From Elysia crispata (Eukaryota; Mollusca; Gastropoda; Plakobranchidae), in contig JAWDGP010000850.1 in assembly GCA_033675545.1 (NCBI GenBank), positions 78,501-142,500 on the forward strand: 64,000 nt of DNA, read 5' to 3'. Numbering within the stretch: the first letter of the stretch is position 1; every line of letters starts with the position of its first letter. The notes under the pieces were generated by a model that saw only the letters and a program-made list of their open reading frames with translations, was not told the origin of the DNA and did not search any database. This document shows, one piece after another, positions 24,301 through 35,008 of this stretch. Made by a program: the position numbers and the translations under genes.

Positions 24301-25200
24301 TACACAATCTGTTTAACCCTATTTTGATCAATAGGTTATTCTTTAAAATACTGTAGGACCAAATCCACCATTAAAAAGGTAACAACTACAGCTTGCAATG
24401 TATGTGCTAAAAAAAATGAATTTAGTGCAACTCATTAGAGTTTATAAAAATAAACACAAGCAGTGGCAACATTTCCTGTGCTCCCCTATATTCAACTCAA
24501 AGATTAGGTATTTACAACGGCTAGGGCCAATGTCTAAAGTAAAAGTGAATGGTGTGAAATCAGTTACAACACCTTGCCCTCAACCAAAGAAATTGCACAA
24601 AAGTTATAATCTATACAACATTTTTACAAGAATTTCACCAAAACATGGAATTCATTTTCTTGATTTCAAGATTAAAGTTTCTGTTATCACCATACCCTAC
24701 CCCAGCAATCAAACAAAATTCTGGCATATTCACAGACATAGCTATGTTACAGTTACTTGCTATTTAAAATAGTCTTTGAAACTGGACAATTTACAAACCT
24801 AATGAGCTTCAATGTTCAAACTGATTTATAAATTGTAGAAGTTTACAAACATAGATTTAAATTGCATTTAATGATGCTGCTACAGTACTAGATCTAGCTT
24901 TCTTACATTACAGAGTTAAATTTCTTATATTTTCCTTTATCATGAAGCCTTCTTTAGTATTAAACAGGGACAGTACCCATTCAAAAGTAAAAAAAAAAAT
25001 AGATCTTTCTAATTTATAAGCTAGATCTAGAAACTAGAGATTTAAGTAATCTACATTCTAATTTCTATGGATAGATCTCCCTTTGGTGTTCCCTCTCTGC
25101 ATCTGAATCTAGATCTAGATCTTGGTGTAGACGTCTAGCTCGAAATATTATTTAATCATATCAGAGATCTAAAACTAGAAGAGGAACTAGAGTCTCTTAC

Positions 25201-25430
25201 CTTGTATTTTAGTCTACCTTGGAGAGGTAGATCTGTGCTCTTATTGCCGAGAAAGTCCTTACTCAACGTTCTCCGCAACTGGAAAGATTCTAAACAATCT
25301 TTCCTAGATCTTAGATCTCAAGATTTTCTGAATGTTATATTCTCGTCAAGACTTACGACTCCAGATTGACTTCGGAAGATCGTGCAAATGGCTAGAGAAC
25401 AACCTAAAACAAGGCAACAACTGTGGATTG
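25201..25430 (-). other. SUPT5H: SPT5 5' UTR exon (proposed)
   Basis: A strong donor (CAAG|GTAAGAG on the minus strand) ends a possible noncoding exon at 25201. The acceptor TTTTCAG at 23137 leaves six bases (ATCAAC) before the start codon, so the gene must have an upstream noncoding exon, and this is the best one I see. The upstream limit is a guess, set just below the ETS-like motif near 25451. The exon is rich in AGATCT/TCTAGA words. Confidence 0.4.
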
Positions 25431-25570
25431 TCTACCGTGTAGAAACTAAAGCGGAAGTAAAGTTACAAACGCAGAGGTGTTTACAGTGCCGGTGCAAAAT
25501 ATGAAATATAACCAAGGTCGCCTTCTTAGCTGGCGGTACGTCCACTGCTCGACTAAGCCTGCCACTGAAT
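25431..25570 (-). promoter_or_regulatory. Likely SPT5 promoter with ETS-like site
   Basis: The minus strand reads TTACTTCCGC (plus-strand GCGGAAGTAA, 25451-25460), a good ETS/GABP-type core of the kind common in TATA-less housekeeping promoters. It sits just upstream of the proposed 5' UTR exon. No TATA box is evident. The segment is bounded upstream by a dispersed repeat that begins at about 25572. Confidence 0.35.
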
Positions 25571-25571
25571 T

Positions 25572-27290
25572 GCCTTGTATGCAAATGAAGCAGTTCTAAA
25601 GAAAAAAAAGTAACGTGTGCCACGATAGGGGTTATGCGGGATGGTACAACTTCAGCATAGGATGGACAGTTTCGAAATGGAGGTTGGACAGGCTAGGGGG
25701 TAGTAAGGTCTGGGCAGGACGTGTCAGTGAGAGCGGGGTGGGGCAGGGTTGCAATTTCTCTCCTGCTTCTACGAGATGTGCGAGGAAAGGGGGGGGGGAG
25801 CGTTAATTGATTGTCAACGGGAAAGGTGGGGGCGGAGTTTGCACTCGAGGAGAAGACCTACCTCTACCTGGAAGTCAGTCACGCGCGTCGTTTGCCAGGC
25901 TGCACGATTTGCCCGCGAGCACGTTCTTTTGTCAGGCACTCGGCTGGCTACCCAGCGAAGGCAAGTAAACACAAAATAAGGTCAGCTGACCCAGCTTAGT
26001 GGACGCGGGCAATTTTAGCAAGCAGCAAAGACTACTTTTACCCTTTTCTTGTCGTTGTTTTACATAGTTTATAATTTTTAATATGTGGCTATTTTATTTT
26101 GTATTTTTTGCAAGCATATCATTGTTCGGCAATTCTAGTTTACAATTTAATTGTAGGTTTGGCTGTTTCACCTTTCTTATTAATTCAGTAAGATTTCTTC
26201 CTTAGTTTTTCATTTTTGGTGTCCGTTAAGGTATAGTGGGGGAGAGGAGAGGAATCTCCATCGGTTAAGAGGAACCTTGGAAGGCCTAAAAAAAAGAAGG
26301 CACTTCCTCACTTCATCAAAGCACAATTCAGAACCCTCTTCTCCTGTCCCACCCAACCCGTTAACCGGAACCCATGCCCAGTTAACTCTCTCCTTTCGTC
26401 AACGGTGGGGGCCTTGTATGCAAATGAAGCAGTTCTAAAGGAGGAAAAAAAAGTAACGCGTACCACGATAGAGGTTATGTGGGGTTGTACAGCTTCAGAA
26501 GGCTCTGAATTGTACGTTGATGAAGTGAGGAAGAGCCTTCTCATTTGAGTCTTTATTAGTTACATTTGAGGTTTATGGTTATCATGGGTAGGACTGGTGG
26601 GTCTTGGGTCAGGATATAGAGAGTTATTAAGGAACTGTCCTCCAACATTCTCCAGGAGAGAGTGGGGAATTCGGAACGCTTCTCGTCCTTGACCAACTAA
26701 AGCTCGTACTTAAGGTCCCCAAACTTTTCTACCAGCTCCATCATATTAGTGGTTTTAGCAGCTGTTGTTAGTGGGCCTCTGGAATCTCGTGTGGGTCTCC
26801 TGTCGAGTGTGGGGTCCTCTTTTAATGTCTGGACCTCTAATACCTTGGTCTCCGGGCTTGGTGGAGAGAGATGTGCTGGGACGTGTCGCCTCTACTGGTG
26901 TCGAGGGTAATCAGGGTGGGCTGGGCCTGTGGATGTCTGCAGAGGGTTCCTTAGACTATGGGCGGGGCCGGTGGGAAGTAATTTATGCCACGACAGGAGC
27001 TATGCGGAGCTGTATACAGCCTCAGCATAGGATGGACCGTTTCTAGAGGGCGAATGGGCGGGCGTAGAGAGTAAAGGGAGAGGGGGCGGCGTTCCAGGCA
27101 GATCGTGTCAGTGGGAGCGGGGTGGGGCGGGATTGCGATTTCTCTCCTGCTTCTACGGTTGGTGGGCTGTGCGAGGAGGCGGTGGGGGCATTAACTGGTG
27201 GTCGATGGGAAAGGTGGGGGGGAGTTTCTACTCGAGAAGACGACCTAACTCTACCTGGAAAGTGCCATAACCTGACTGCCTTAGAGACTC
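25572..27290. repeat. GC-rich dispersed-repeat cluster upstream of SPT5
   Basis: This 1.7-kb stretch is much richer in G and C than its surroundings. Segments recur. 25572-25880 starts GCCTTGTATGCAAATGAAGC and ends CTCTACCTGGAA; its first 85 bp recur at 26411-26497 and its remainder at 26984-27270 (shared runs such as TTTCTCTCCTGCTTCTACG and CAGCATAGGATGGAC). The family is not recognised and no transposase or reverse transcriptase is visible. The copy edges suggest one element family with truncated copies. Confidence 0.65.
26295..26541. mobile_element. Foldback (MITE-like) element with ~45-bp inverted ends
   Basis: The left arm 26295-26342 (AGAAGGCACTTCCTCACTTC then ATCAAAGCACAATTCAGAAC) is inversely repeated at 26497-26541 with only a few mismatches and a 3-bp gap. 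The 150-bp middle holds the left part of the neighbouring dispersed repeat. The structure is like a nonautonomous foldback DNA transposon; no target-site duplication is clear. Confidence 0.55.
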
Positions 27291-27408
27291 TTTTCCCAGT
27301 ATACCATGAGTAACACCAGGATTTAAAAAAAAAGAAAGAAAGAAAAAGAAAAACAACAAACAAACAAGTTTTCAGGTCGGCTAACTGAGTTTATCCTTTT
27401 GGATTTAT

Positions 27409-27645
<237 letters not shown>

Positions 27646-27993
27646 AATGCTTCATTTGTTTCAATGATTTAAGCCTTTCTTCTTATTTTTACGTTTTAAG
27701 AATTTCTTTTCTTTTTATGAAACTTGCTTTGTTATGATTATACTTGTGTCTACATCAATTTTTTTTTCTTTCCTCAGTTTACTTTCTATTGTTCACTCTG
27801 TTTTAGTTTTCCTTAATCACGCTTGTGGACCAATATGGTTTCCTGCCCAGTTTTCTTATTCCCAGGTGGTTGATAACCGTGGTGTCAAGCTGTCAAGGGT
27901 TATTTTGATAATAGGATTGATTGTGGACTGTCAGAAGGTTGGTGTCAGGAAGGTGGACAATTAGGGTTAGTTAGTTGGTTGACGCGCGATTCC

Positions 27994-28250
27994 TTTGAAG
28001 GGGCGGTAACTATGTTGATAGTTTGTCTAGCGTTGTTGCGGCTCAGTGAATATTAACAATAAATAGTGGTCATGTACTATAAAGTGTGGGGGATTAGACG
28101 TTCTATACAATTGTTTGAAGGGGCGGTAACTATGTCGACAGTTTGTCTAGAGTTGTTGCAGCTCAGTGAATATTAAAAGTTAAAAAAAAAAAAAAAATTG
28201 TACATCTATCAATTATGAAATGTGGGGGATAATAATTATGTTCTATTCTG
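27994..28250. repeat. Two-copy ~120-bp tandem repeat
   Basis: TTTGAAGGGGCGGTAACTAT occurs at 27994 and 28114. Each copy is followed by AGTTTGTCTAG and CTCAGTGAATATTAA, and later by GTGGGGGAT. The second copy carries an A-run insertion. Confidence 0.75.
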
Positions 28251-28397
28251 TTTATTTAGGGATCTGAATCGCTTTATAGCTAGTGACCAGGTGGATATTT
28301 TTTCTCTGTGATTAGTTCTTTTAGTTTTAAACAATTTTCTATGGGATTTATTTTACTTTCTATCTTTAAATCATATTTTTTCCTAACTTTAATAATG

Positions 28398-28485
<88 letters not shown>

Positions 28486-28486
28486 A
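28398..28486. repeat. (TA)n(TG)n microsatellite
   Basis: About 68 bp of TA followed by about 20 bp of TG. A G-run with quadruplex potential lies about 100 bp downstream (28580-28602). Confidence 0.95.
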
Positions 28487-28489
28487 TCC

Positions 28490-29859
28490 GGAGCGAAACC
28501 TGTCTCGACAGCAGTAGTGCTGGACACGGGGAATGTGTGATTAGGATGCTGAAGAGTGAAGGGGAGGTGGGAAAAGAGAGGGGGTGGGGGGGGGGGGGGT
28601 GGGTTCTAGAAAATAATTGGCCTGAACCAAGCAGTGAACTGTCCTCATTATATATTAAAACCAAGAAACGCTGGAAAATCTTTAGAGAGGGTAGATGCTC
28701 CGACCTGTGTCTTAACGAGCATGAAATAAATATATGTAGCTAATCAATAAGTTACTATACAATTTTGATTTTTTTGTAAAAGGTAAACTTCGGTAAAAGA
28801 ATGATCTTGAGACCTCAGAGGAGGATAAATACCGAGGATCTCCCATGTTGGGCATACATGATTGTTTAAGGACACAAAATCAGTAGGCTACACATAATGA
28901 TAACACCCAGCCTCTTAATTAGAAATCATCTTCACTTACGCCTTACATACTGAGATGAACCAAATTTTCTCTCACTCCATTTAATTTTTAGATCTCATGT
29001 ATAGGATATACAGTTCTGCTCGATGAATCGGAAATTATTTGCCCTGACTGTATAAATATAGGGGCTATGAGAGTTCTTCTCCACGGAAATTTGCTTTTTT
29101 TTTTTTAATCTAATTCATATCTTACCTATTGATTTGGCCCAAGTGATTAAGACTGAAGAAAAAGATAAAATAAAGAAACCTGTTCAACCCATATCATAGA
29201 CTTTTCTCTTTTTCAGAGTTCATCTGAAACCGATTTCTTGCATATTTGTCTGAGTACGGGTGTAAGCCCTACTCTCCATTCTCCAATAGATAATCGCCGA
29301 ATTCTTTTTTCTCCTCCCTCTCATCATCATTCTCTTTGGTTCCTTCTCCTGATTTCTGTATTTCCAAATACACCTTTTTTGTCTTTTTTTACACCATCTA
29401 TGTTTACCTTTTTATTTGACTATTACCTGTACAATTATAGATATCATTGGCTAATCATGCTTGTCTTAAAAGAATGAGAAAGGTCGAAAGCTTAGGCTTG
29501 TCTTGAACCTTAATGAGCTGCACAAGTTACACTCCATGATTTTATCATAAAGGGACATAACAGTACAAAAAAAAAACCCTCATAACGAGGGTCTTTGTAT
29601 CGAAAACAAGGGGCATGTACTCTCATCTTGTTTTCAATCTGACTGAAAGATAAAGAAGTGCGAGTAGAATAGGCTTTTTTTATTCTTCAAAGTCTTGATC
29701 TGGAAAACAAGAGATCTAGTCCACTGCTCTTAAAAACATCGGCGTTTGTCTTCAGCCATCAAAATTTTCCCATTGTGTTTCTGTCTGTGTCCCACATCAG
29801 GAATCTTGATTACCTAAACTTTAGATTAGATTTAGAGCTCGCTTTAGACCAGATTCTAG
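28490..29859. other. Intergenic stretch, no gene seen
   Basis: Apart from the G-run near 28580-28602 and a small inverted repeat ACCCTCATAACGAGGGT at about 29577-29593, nothing is recognisable. AGATCT/TCTAGA words become dense after 29820. Confidence 0.4.
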
Positions 29860-30213
29860 GCCTACTTTGTCAGTTCGTCTGATAAGAGACGAGATCACAT
29901 TAAAAGTTCAGATTAGTCGGTGGTTTGGTTTACACTGGCTGTTATCTCGTCCCAGATCTAAATCTAGATTAGGCGGGTCCTCACAGACTCAGAATTCAGG
30001 CCTCAGTATGTTAAACATGTCACATATAGCAGATAATGAAATAGATCGCAAGACCATCTAGATCTAGAACCAGTTATAGGCCTAGATCTACTGACTCAGA
30101 ACAAAGACAGCCAGACAGACGACACAGAGACACATCTTCTGCAGTAGATCAATCTAGATCAAGATTTTATCATTAAAATGAAAGTTTAGAGCCAGGATCT
30201 ATATGGATTTGTG
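29860..30213 (+). other. Possible 5' UTR exon of the zinc-finger gene
   Basis: A consensus donor, GATTTGTG|GTAAGTCAAT, lies at 30213/30214 in a segment dense in AGATCT/TCTAGA words, like the SPT5 5' UTR. The zinc-finger coding exon opens after a strong acceptor (TTCCTTTTTCAG, AG at 34921-34922), so an upstream noncoding exon must exist. This is the best donor I noticed; the link is inference, and the upstream end is arbitrary. Confidence 0.25.
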
Positions 30214-30602
30214 GTAAGTCAATGTGCCTTAAAACTCACATTTTCACATGATTTTCTGGCACCACTTTATTTTGGAATGTTGAGATTTAGATGATAATGC
30301 CCCTTTGAACTAAAGACATATAGGAACAGAGTAAAACAATCAGAGTTTACTTGTAAGCTTATTTGCAAAGGAAACAAAAACAACTTTAAAGACCTAAGTA
30401 CTGTAAAATTGCACCATGATGCATCCATATCTCAACAAATAAACCTTCCTCAACAAGAGAAACCTAAACTCTCAAAGCTGATCAATATCATCCAAAGTGC
30501 CTCTTATATATGACCAAAAAACCCCCAATGTTTTTTTTTTTGAGAAGGGAGAAGGACAAGTGATAATTATACTTGATCTAGTGAGATTTATATCAATGCT
30601 GA

Positions 30603-32045
30603 TCTTATTTTCCTGAACAGTCGGGAAAATAATGTCAATCCTTATTTTCCCGAACACATAGAACTTATAGGCATCTCCTTAACAAAGCATTTTTAATAAT
30701 ATGCAAGGATACCGTGGGCTAGATGTCTGTCGTAAGAAAGTGCACAGAATTAAGTTTAATGAGTGTGATTTAAAATGAAAGAAGATTAAAATGGACAATA
30801 GGAAATATGTCATATATCTAAATTTTGTGTTCAGAATAAGAATTATCTAGAAAAGATTCCAAATAGAGATGGATAGGTGGAGGCACATATATCTGGATCA
30901 TTACAAGTAAAAGGATAGATATCAAGACCATTTGTATTATAATTATAAGCCTATTTAATACAAACATGCACCCTAGTCCGGGCAAATCAATATCAGGTGC
31001 AGAATCCCGTTTGTAGAACAGAGTTTTCAACTTGTTTTACAAAACTATAAATGGTCTGCTTGTGCTAATGGGATACACTTATGTACATGCGCGGATGTAT
31101 CAAGCTTGTTATTTGCAATGAAATTTCAATTTTATTCTGTTGTAGAGCTAAAATCATGGGAAAAATCAATCCATTGCCCAGATAGCATTTGTAGCCATAA
31201 AATTTTTAACATGTGCAATTCTAAATAAGATACATGTATTCATCATTGCATCTTACCTTACAAAAGACAAGTCCTTTTGGTATACGGTGTAAAAAGACTC
31301 CGGTTTTTTTGGCACCTTCTTTAAGTTAACCAGTGGGAATGGACTTCGGAATTTTTTGCATCACCTACAAGTGCTGTAAAGCTGAAAGGATGACAGTTTA
31401 TTTTGTTTTTTGCACCTTTCACAAACGGTGTGAAAAGACGATGGTTTTTATGCGCCTTCTATAAACGGTGTTAAAAGACGCCAGTGTTTTTGCACTTTCC
31501 ACAAAAGGTGTAAAAAGATGCAGGTCAAATTTTATGCACTCCCTATAAACAGTCTAAGGAAATAGCTGTAGTCTGTACACCTCACAACCTTGGCAGTACA
31601 ATACGCCTCAGAAGAAGAAGTCAGCACAGCAATTAACATTGTTCACAAATGAACTCCAAATCATCCAGATAATCCTGACTCATCATTACAATGCACTGGA
31701 AGTGAAACCGTTGCTCACAACCTGGCTTATCACAACAAGTCATATTTAGCATATGGTTGCCCAACAAGAGCATGTTCTTGCTTTCTTCAAACAAAGAAAA
31801 TACATATGTGCGATGGTAAAGATAATTTTACTAAGCAACTAGACTATGTAATTAATTACAAGCAATACAAATGCAATTCGTGTCAGTTTCTTATAAGTAA
31901 ACTGTAAACACTCACATCTGACCCTTGCGAATCCCCTGTGTGGTGTGTATGCATTTGGGAAAATAAGTATTGGATTTATTTTTCCAAGTTTTTGGGAATT
32001 TAGTATCAGACTTATTTTTCAGAATGTTCGGGAAATTAGTCACTA
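30603..32045. repeat. Region bounded by palindromic TTATTTTCC...GGGAAAATAA clusters
   Basis: At 30604-30655 and at 31956-32037 the motif TTATTTTCCCGAACA and its complement alternate, forming 28-37 bp palindromes. Examples are TTATTTTCCTGAACA before GGGAAAATAA, and TTATTTTTCAGAATG before GGGAAATTAG. The pieces at the two ends resemble each other in both orientations. The 1.3 kb between includes the 40-bp minisatellite. It may be a nonautonomous element with subterminal repeats; no coding capacity is visible. Confidence 0.4.
31280..31555. repeat. 40-bp minisatellite with a hairpin in each unit
   Basis: GGTGT(T/A/G)AAAAGA recurs at 31286, 31427, 31467 and 31507, the last three exactly 40 bp apart, with a degenerate unit between the first two. 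Each unit also carries the near-complement TTTTTGCACC/TT, so each unit can fold on itself. Confidence 0.7.
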
Positions 32046-32132
32046 TGCTATAATAATGTCATTTAAATTTTTTTTTTTTAGTAAATAAATAATGCACTTT
32101 TAATACTGATTATTATATACTACATGTTAGAG

Positions 32133-32276
32133 TGGGATGAGCGGTGGTCAAGTCGATAGGGCGCTTGACTACCAATCCAGAGGTCGGAGTTCAAATCACA
32201 ATATGGGACAAAAGTTTTTCAGCTCCCCTGTGTCCACCCATTAATTAAATTAATTTACTGGATTTTTTTTTTTTGG
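32133..32276 (+). repeat. tRNA-derived SINE
   Basis: A-box-like AGCGGTGGTCAAGTCGATAG with GGGCGCTTGACTACCAATCC, then a B-box-like GGAGTTCAAATC at about 32186-32197, a unique body with CTGTGTCCACCC and a T-rich tail. The layout is that of a tRNA-headed SINE, on the plus strand inside the presumed first intron of the zinc-finger gene. Confidence 0.65.
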
Positions 32277-32279
32277 AAA

Positions 32280-34920
32280 TGTTTGTTTCACGATTCAAAG
32301 TACAAATATTGGTGATTCTTACGATGGTAGAATTGTGCTGGAATGTTGGCCTGGAGAGCAACTATTGAGCATTATTTCTGCCCTACTAGATCTAGAGTTT
32401 TGTTGTACAAAGAGTTTAAAAGATTTGGAGTGACGATAATAAATCAAGTTACCCCCTGAAGTGCTCGAGGATAATAAATCTTTCTCCCCATTCAACTTTC
32501 CAACATATGATAATGATTTAACTTTTCAGTTACAGACATGGGGTGAAACATACTATGTAAGCCAGGGACCATACAAAGTTTGTCTCTACTTGGGAGATAC
32601 ATATGTTTGGGCACTAGACCGCTTTATTTCAGGCTAAATTGTCAAGTGACTTTTACCTCGTCAGTTTTTTTTTCTTTCCACTTGACTTCGCCTGGAAGTG
32701 AATAGGGAAGGGTTGGAGAGACTTGGGCCAGACATGATATTTCATTATCACTTTGAGCCTGTCCTCTGCGTTTCTCGTGCCTAATGCTTGATTTTCTAGC
32801 TTCTTTGTGAAGGAATGCATGACTCGGCTCCCTTTCGGGACCCATTCCAAAGACCTGCCTAAAAACACACTGGGCACAGTGGTGTTCTAGAAAATGTAAT
32901 TTTGGAAACCCATTCTTGTTGGCATTGACTGTAAAAGTTCATGTACTCATCATTTCTTGCAGTGTTCCTCCTTTTTTATTATCTATGGGTCTACTGTGGG
33001 AAATGGCTGTGTGGATATGGATTGAAATGTATGTGTGTGTCTCTTGTCACATGGAGATGAAAAGGTTCAGAAGTGCTTGGCACTGCTTTGTGATTGATGC
33101 TCTCGTCTGTTTAATACCAAACATGGCTCAATACGGATTTTGAGTGGAGAAAATTATATTTTAAAAAGGAGCTTCTTATTTAAATTCAGAGAAATAAGTA
33201 TGCCAGCAGGGTGAGGCAGCCAAAGGCAATTATCTCCCTTCACTGAGTGTGAAGTTACTGAAGTGCAGGGTATCAATTTCACTTGGAGGTCTGAAACTAA
33301 GTGTCCACATTTTTGGGCATTTAACCTGCCGTATACTCCAGGTTCCCCTAAGCTTGGATGTAGTTCGGGACTCACTTTATATGTTAGAGTACAAATCATG
33401 ATTCATTTCGTGATTGGAGAGAACCATTTTAGAAATTATATGAGCAAGTTTTATTTAATTTATAACATGTGGTTATTAGCTCAGATATTGTTCTTTTAAC
33501 TCACACTACTTGCCTAAACACTATTGTAATTTGTATACTGTGTGTACAGTTCAATTTCAAGTGACCATTCCTTCTATTTTATTGGCACAATTAATTTCTC
33601 CAAAGAGCACAAACAAAGGAAATTTTTGTGCATGTTGTAAAAAAAAAAAAGCTTAAATTGTTTATAATTTTGAGGAAAAAACACTCTGACATAGAGAGAA
33701 GGGGGTGAACATGATAAAGACAAAAAGAAAATGAATATAAGGGAAAGAGTGAGAGAGATTCAGAGACAACAAAAGTAAGAGAGTAAATGGCAAACCATCT
33801 ATGTGTGACTTTGTTTTGACGCCTCACGTGTTAGTCAGACTTTGTTTGAGGACTTGACTGCTGATTCAATCCATTTTTAGATCCAATTTACATTCAGACT
33901 ATGCAAATAAGTGCATTCATTTAGTGGGCATGGCCTCACACTTAAATGTACTCTTCAAGACAGAGTGATCAATCAATCTTCAACTTCGCCTCTTTCAGTA
34001 GGTGATACTTTAGTTTGTGGTGAGAAAGGATCTTTATTTATCATATTCAAGACTGCCACACTCTATCAAATGAAAATTCTAGGTTGTACTTCATGGTTAA
34101 TAGAAAAATTAAGGGCTGTTTTTCGATGACATAATTTACAAGGGAAATATAGGCTTCAAAGGAAGAAAACGCAACATTGTTTTTGAAAATCAGCCTTTTA
34201 AGTGTGCATGCTTCAAGTGATGTATAAACACATGGTATACACTGTTATGTAGGTTGAAAAATGGGTACATCTAAACATTTTATTTAACCCAATCAAACAT
34301 TCATTTGTTAAATCCTTTGATTGACAAGGTCATGGCTTTTATTTCTGTAAACCTGTTTTTATAAAACACTACATGAATCCAAATGTGCAGCAAGGAAAAC
34401 TCTTGTGTAAAATCTAAGAGCAGCAATTCTAACTTATGTTGCATTAAAAGGCTCTTTTCTAACACTATTTTTCCCCCACACATTTATAACAAGCTCAACA
34501 CCTTAAATCTGCAATGATCTGTGTTAAAAGAAAATCATTCATAGGGTCCTTAAAATAGGATGACAATTTGTTCAAGAAGTTAAAAAAGTGAGCATGCAAA
34601 ATTTCAATGATAGCCAAAATGAGAAACAGCAGGCAACTTAAAAAAAAAAAAAATTCCTTGCCCTGTGATATACTTCCAATGCCAGTGAACATTATAAAAA
34701 ATCTTGTAAAGGAAAATGTTTATGTGATGTATTGGTTTTTCCTCAAAGAGTTGACCAAAGAAAGGAATGTGAATGCAGGTCAATTGCATACTGTCTTTAT
34801 TTTTAGAGTGATTCATTAACATTTCCATCAAGAGTTTTTAGGCTAGAATTACAATCTAACTGCATGTTTTGTGTAACCGGATGAGTTTTAAGTTTTTAAT
34901 TTTTTTTTCATTCCTTTTTC
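32280..34920. other. Presumed intron 1 of the zinc-finger gene, no other element recognised
   Basis: AT-rich sequence leading to the acceptor at 34921-34922. A few open frames (for example 32653-32877 on the minus strand) show no recognisable motif and no supporting splice or start context. Confidence 0.35.
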
Positions 34921-35008
34921 AGGAAGAGCTGGGCACAGTTTCATTTGATAATTCAGATCAAATCATAGAGAGGACAAATGTTCTGAGCAACATAAGAATT
35001 CAGCAGTT

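Noticed and set aside
24398-24772. 124-residue open frame on the plus strand
   Set aside because: It lies in SPT5 intron 1, has no recognisable motif, and its composition looks like AT-rich noncoding DNA.
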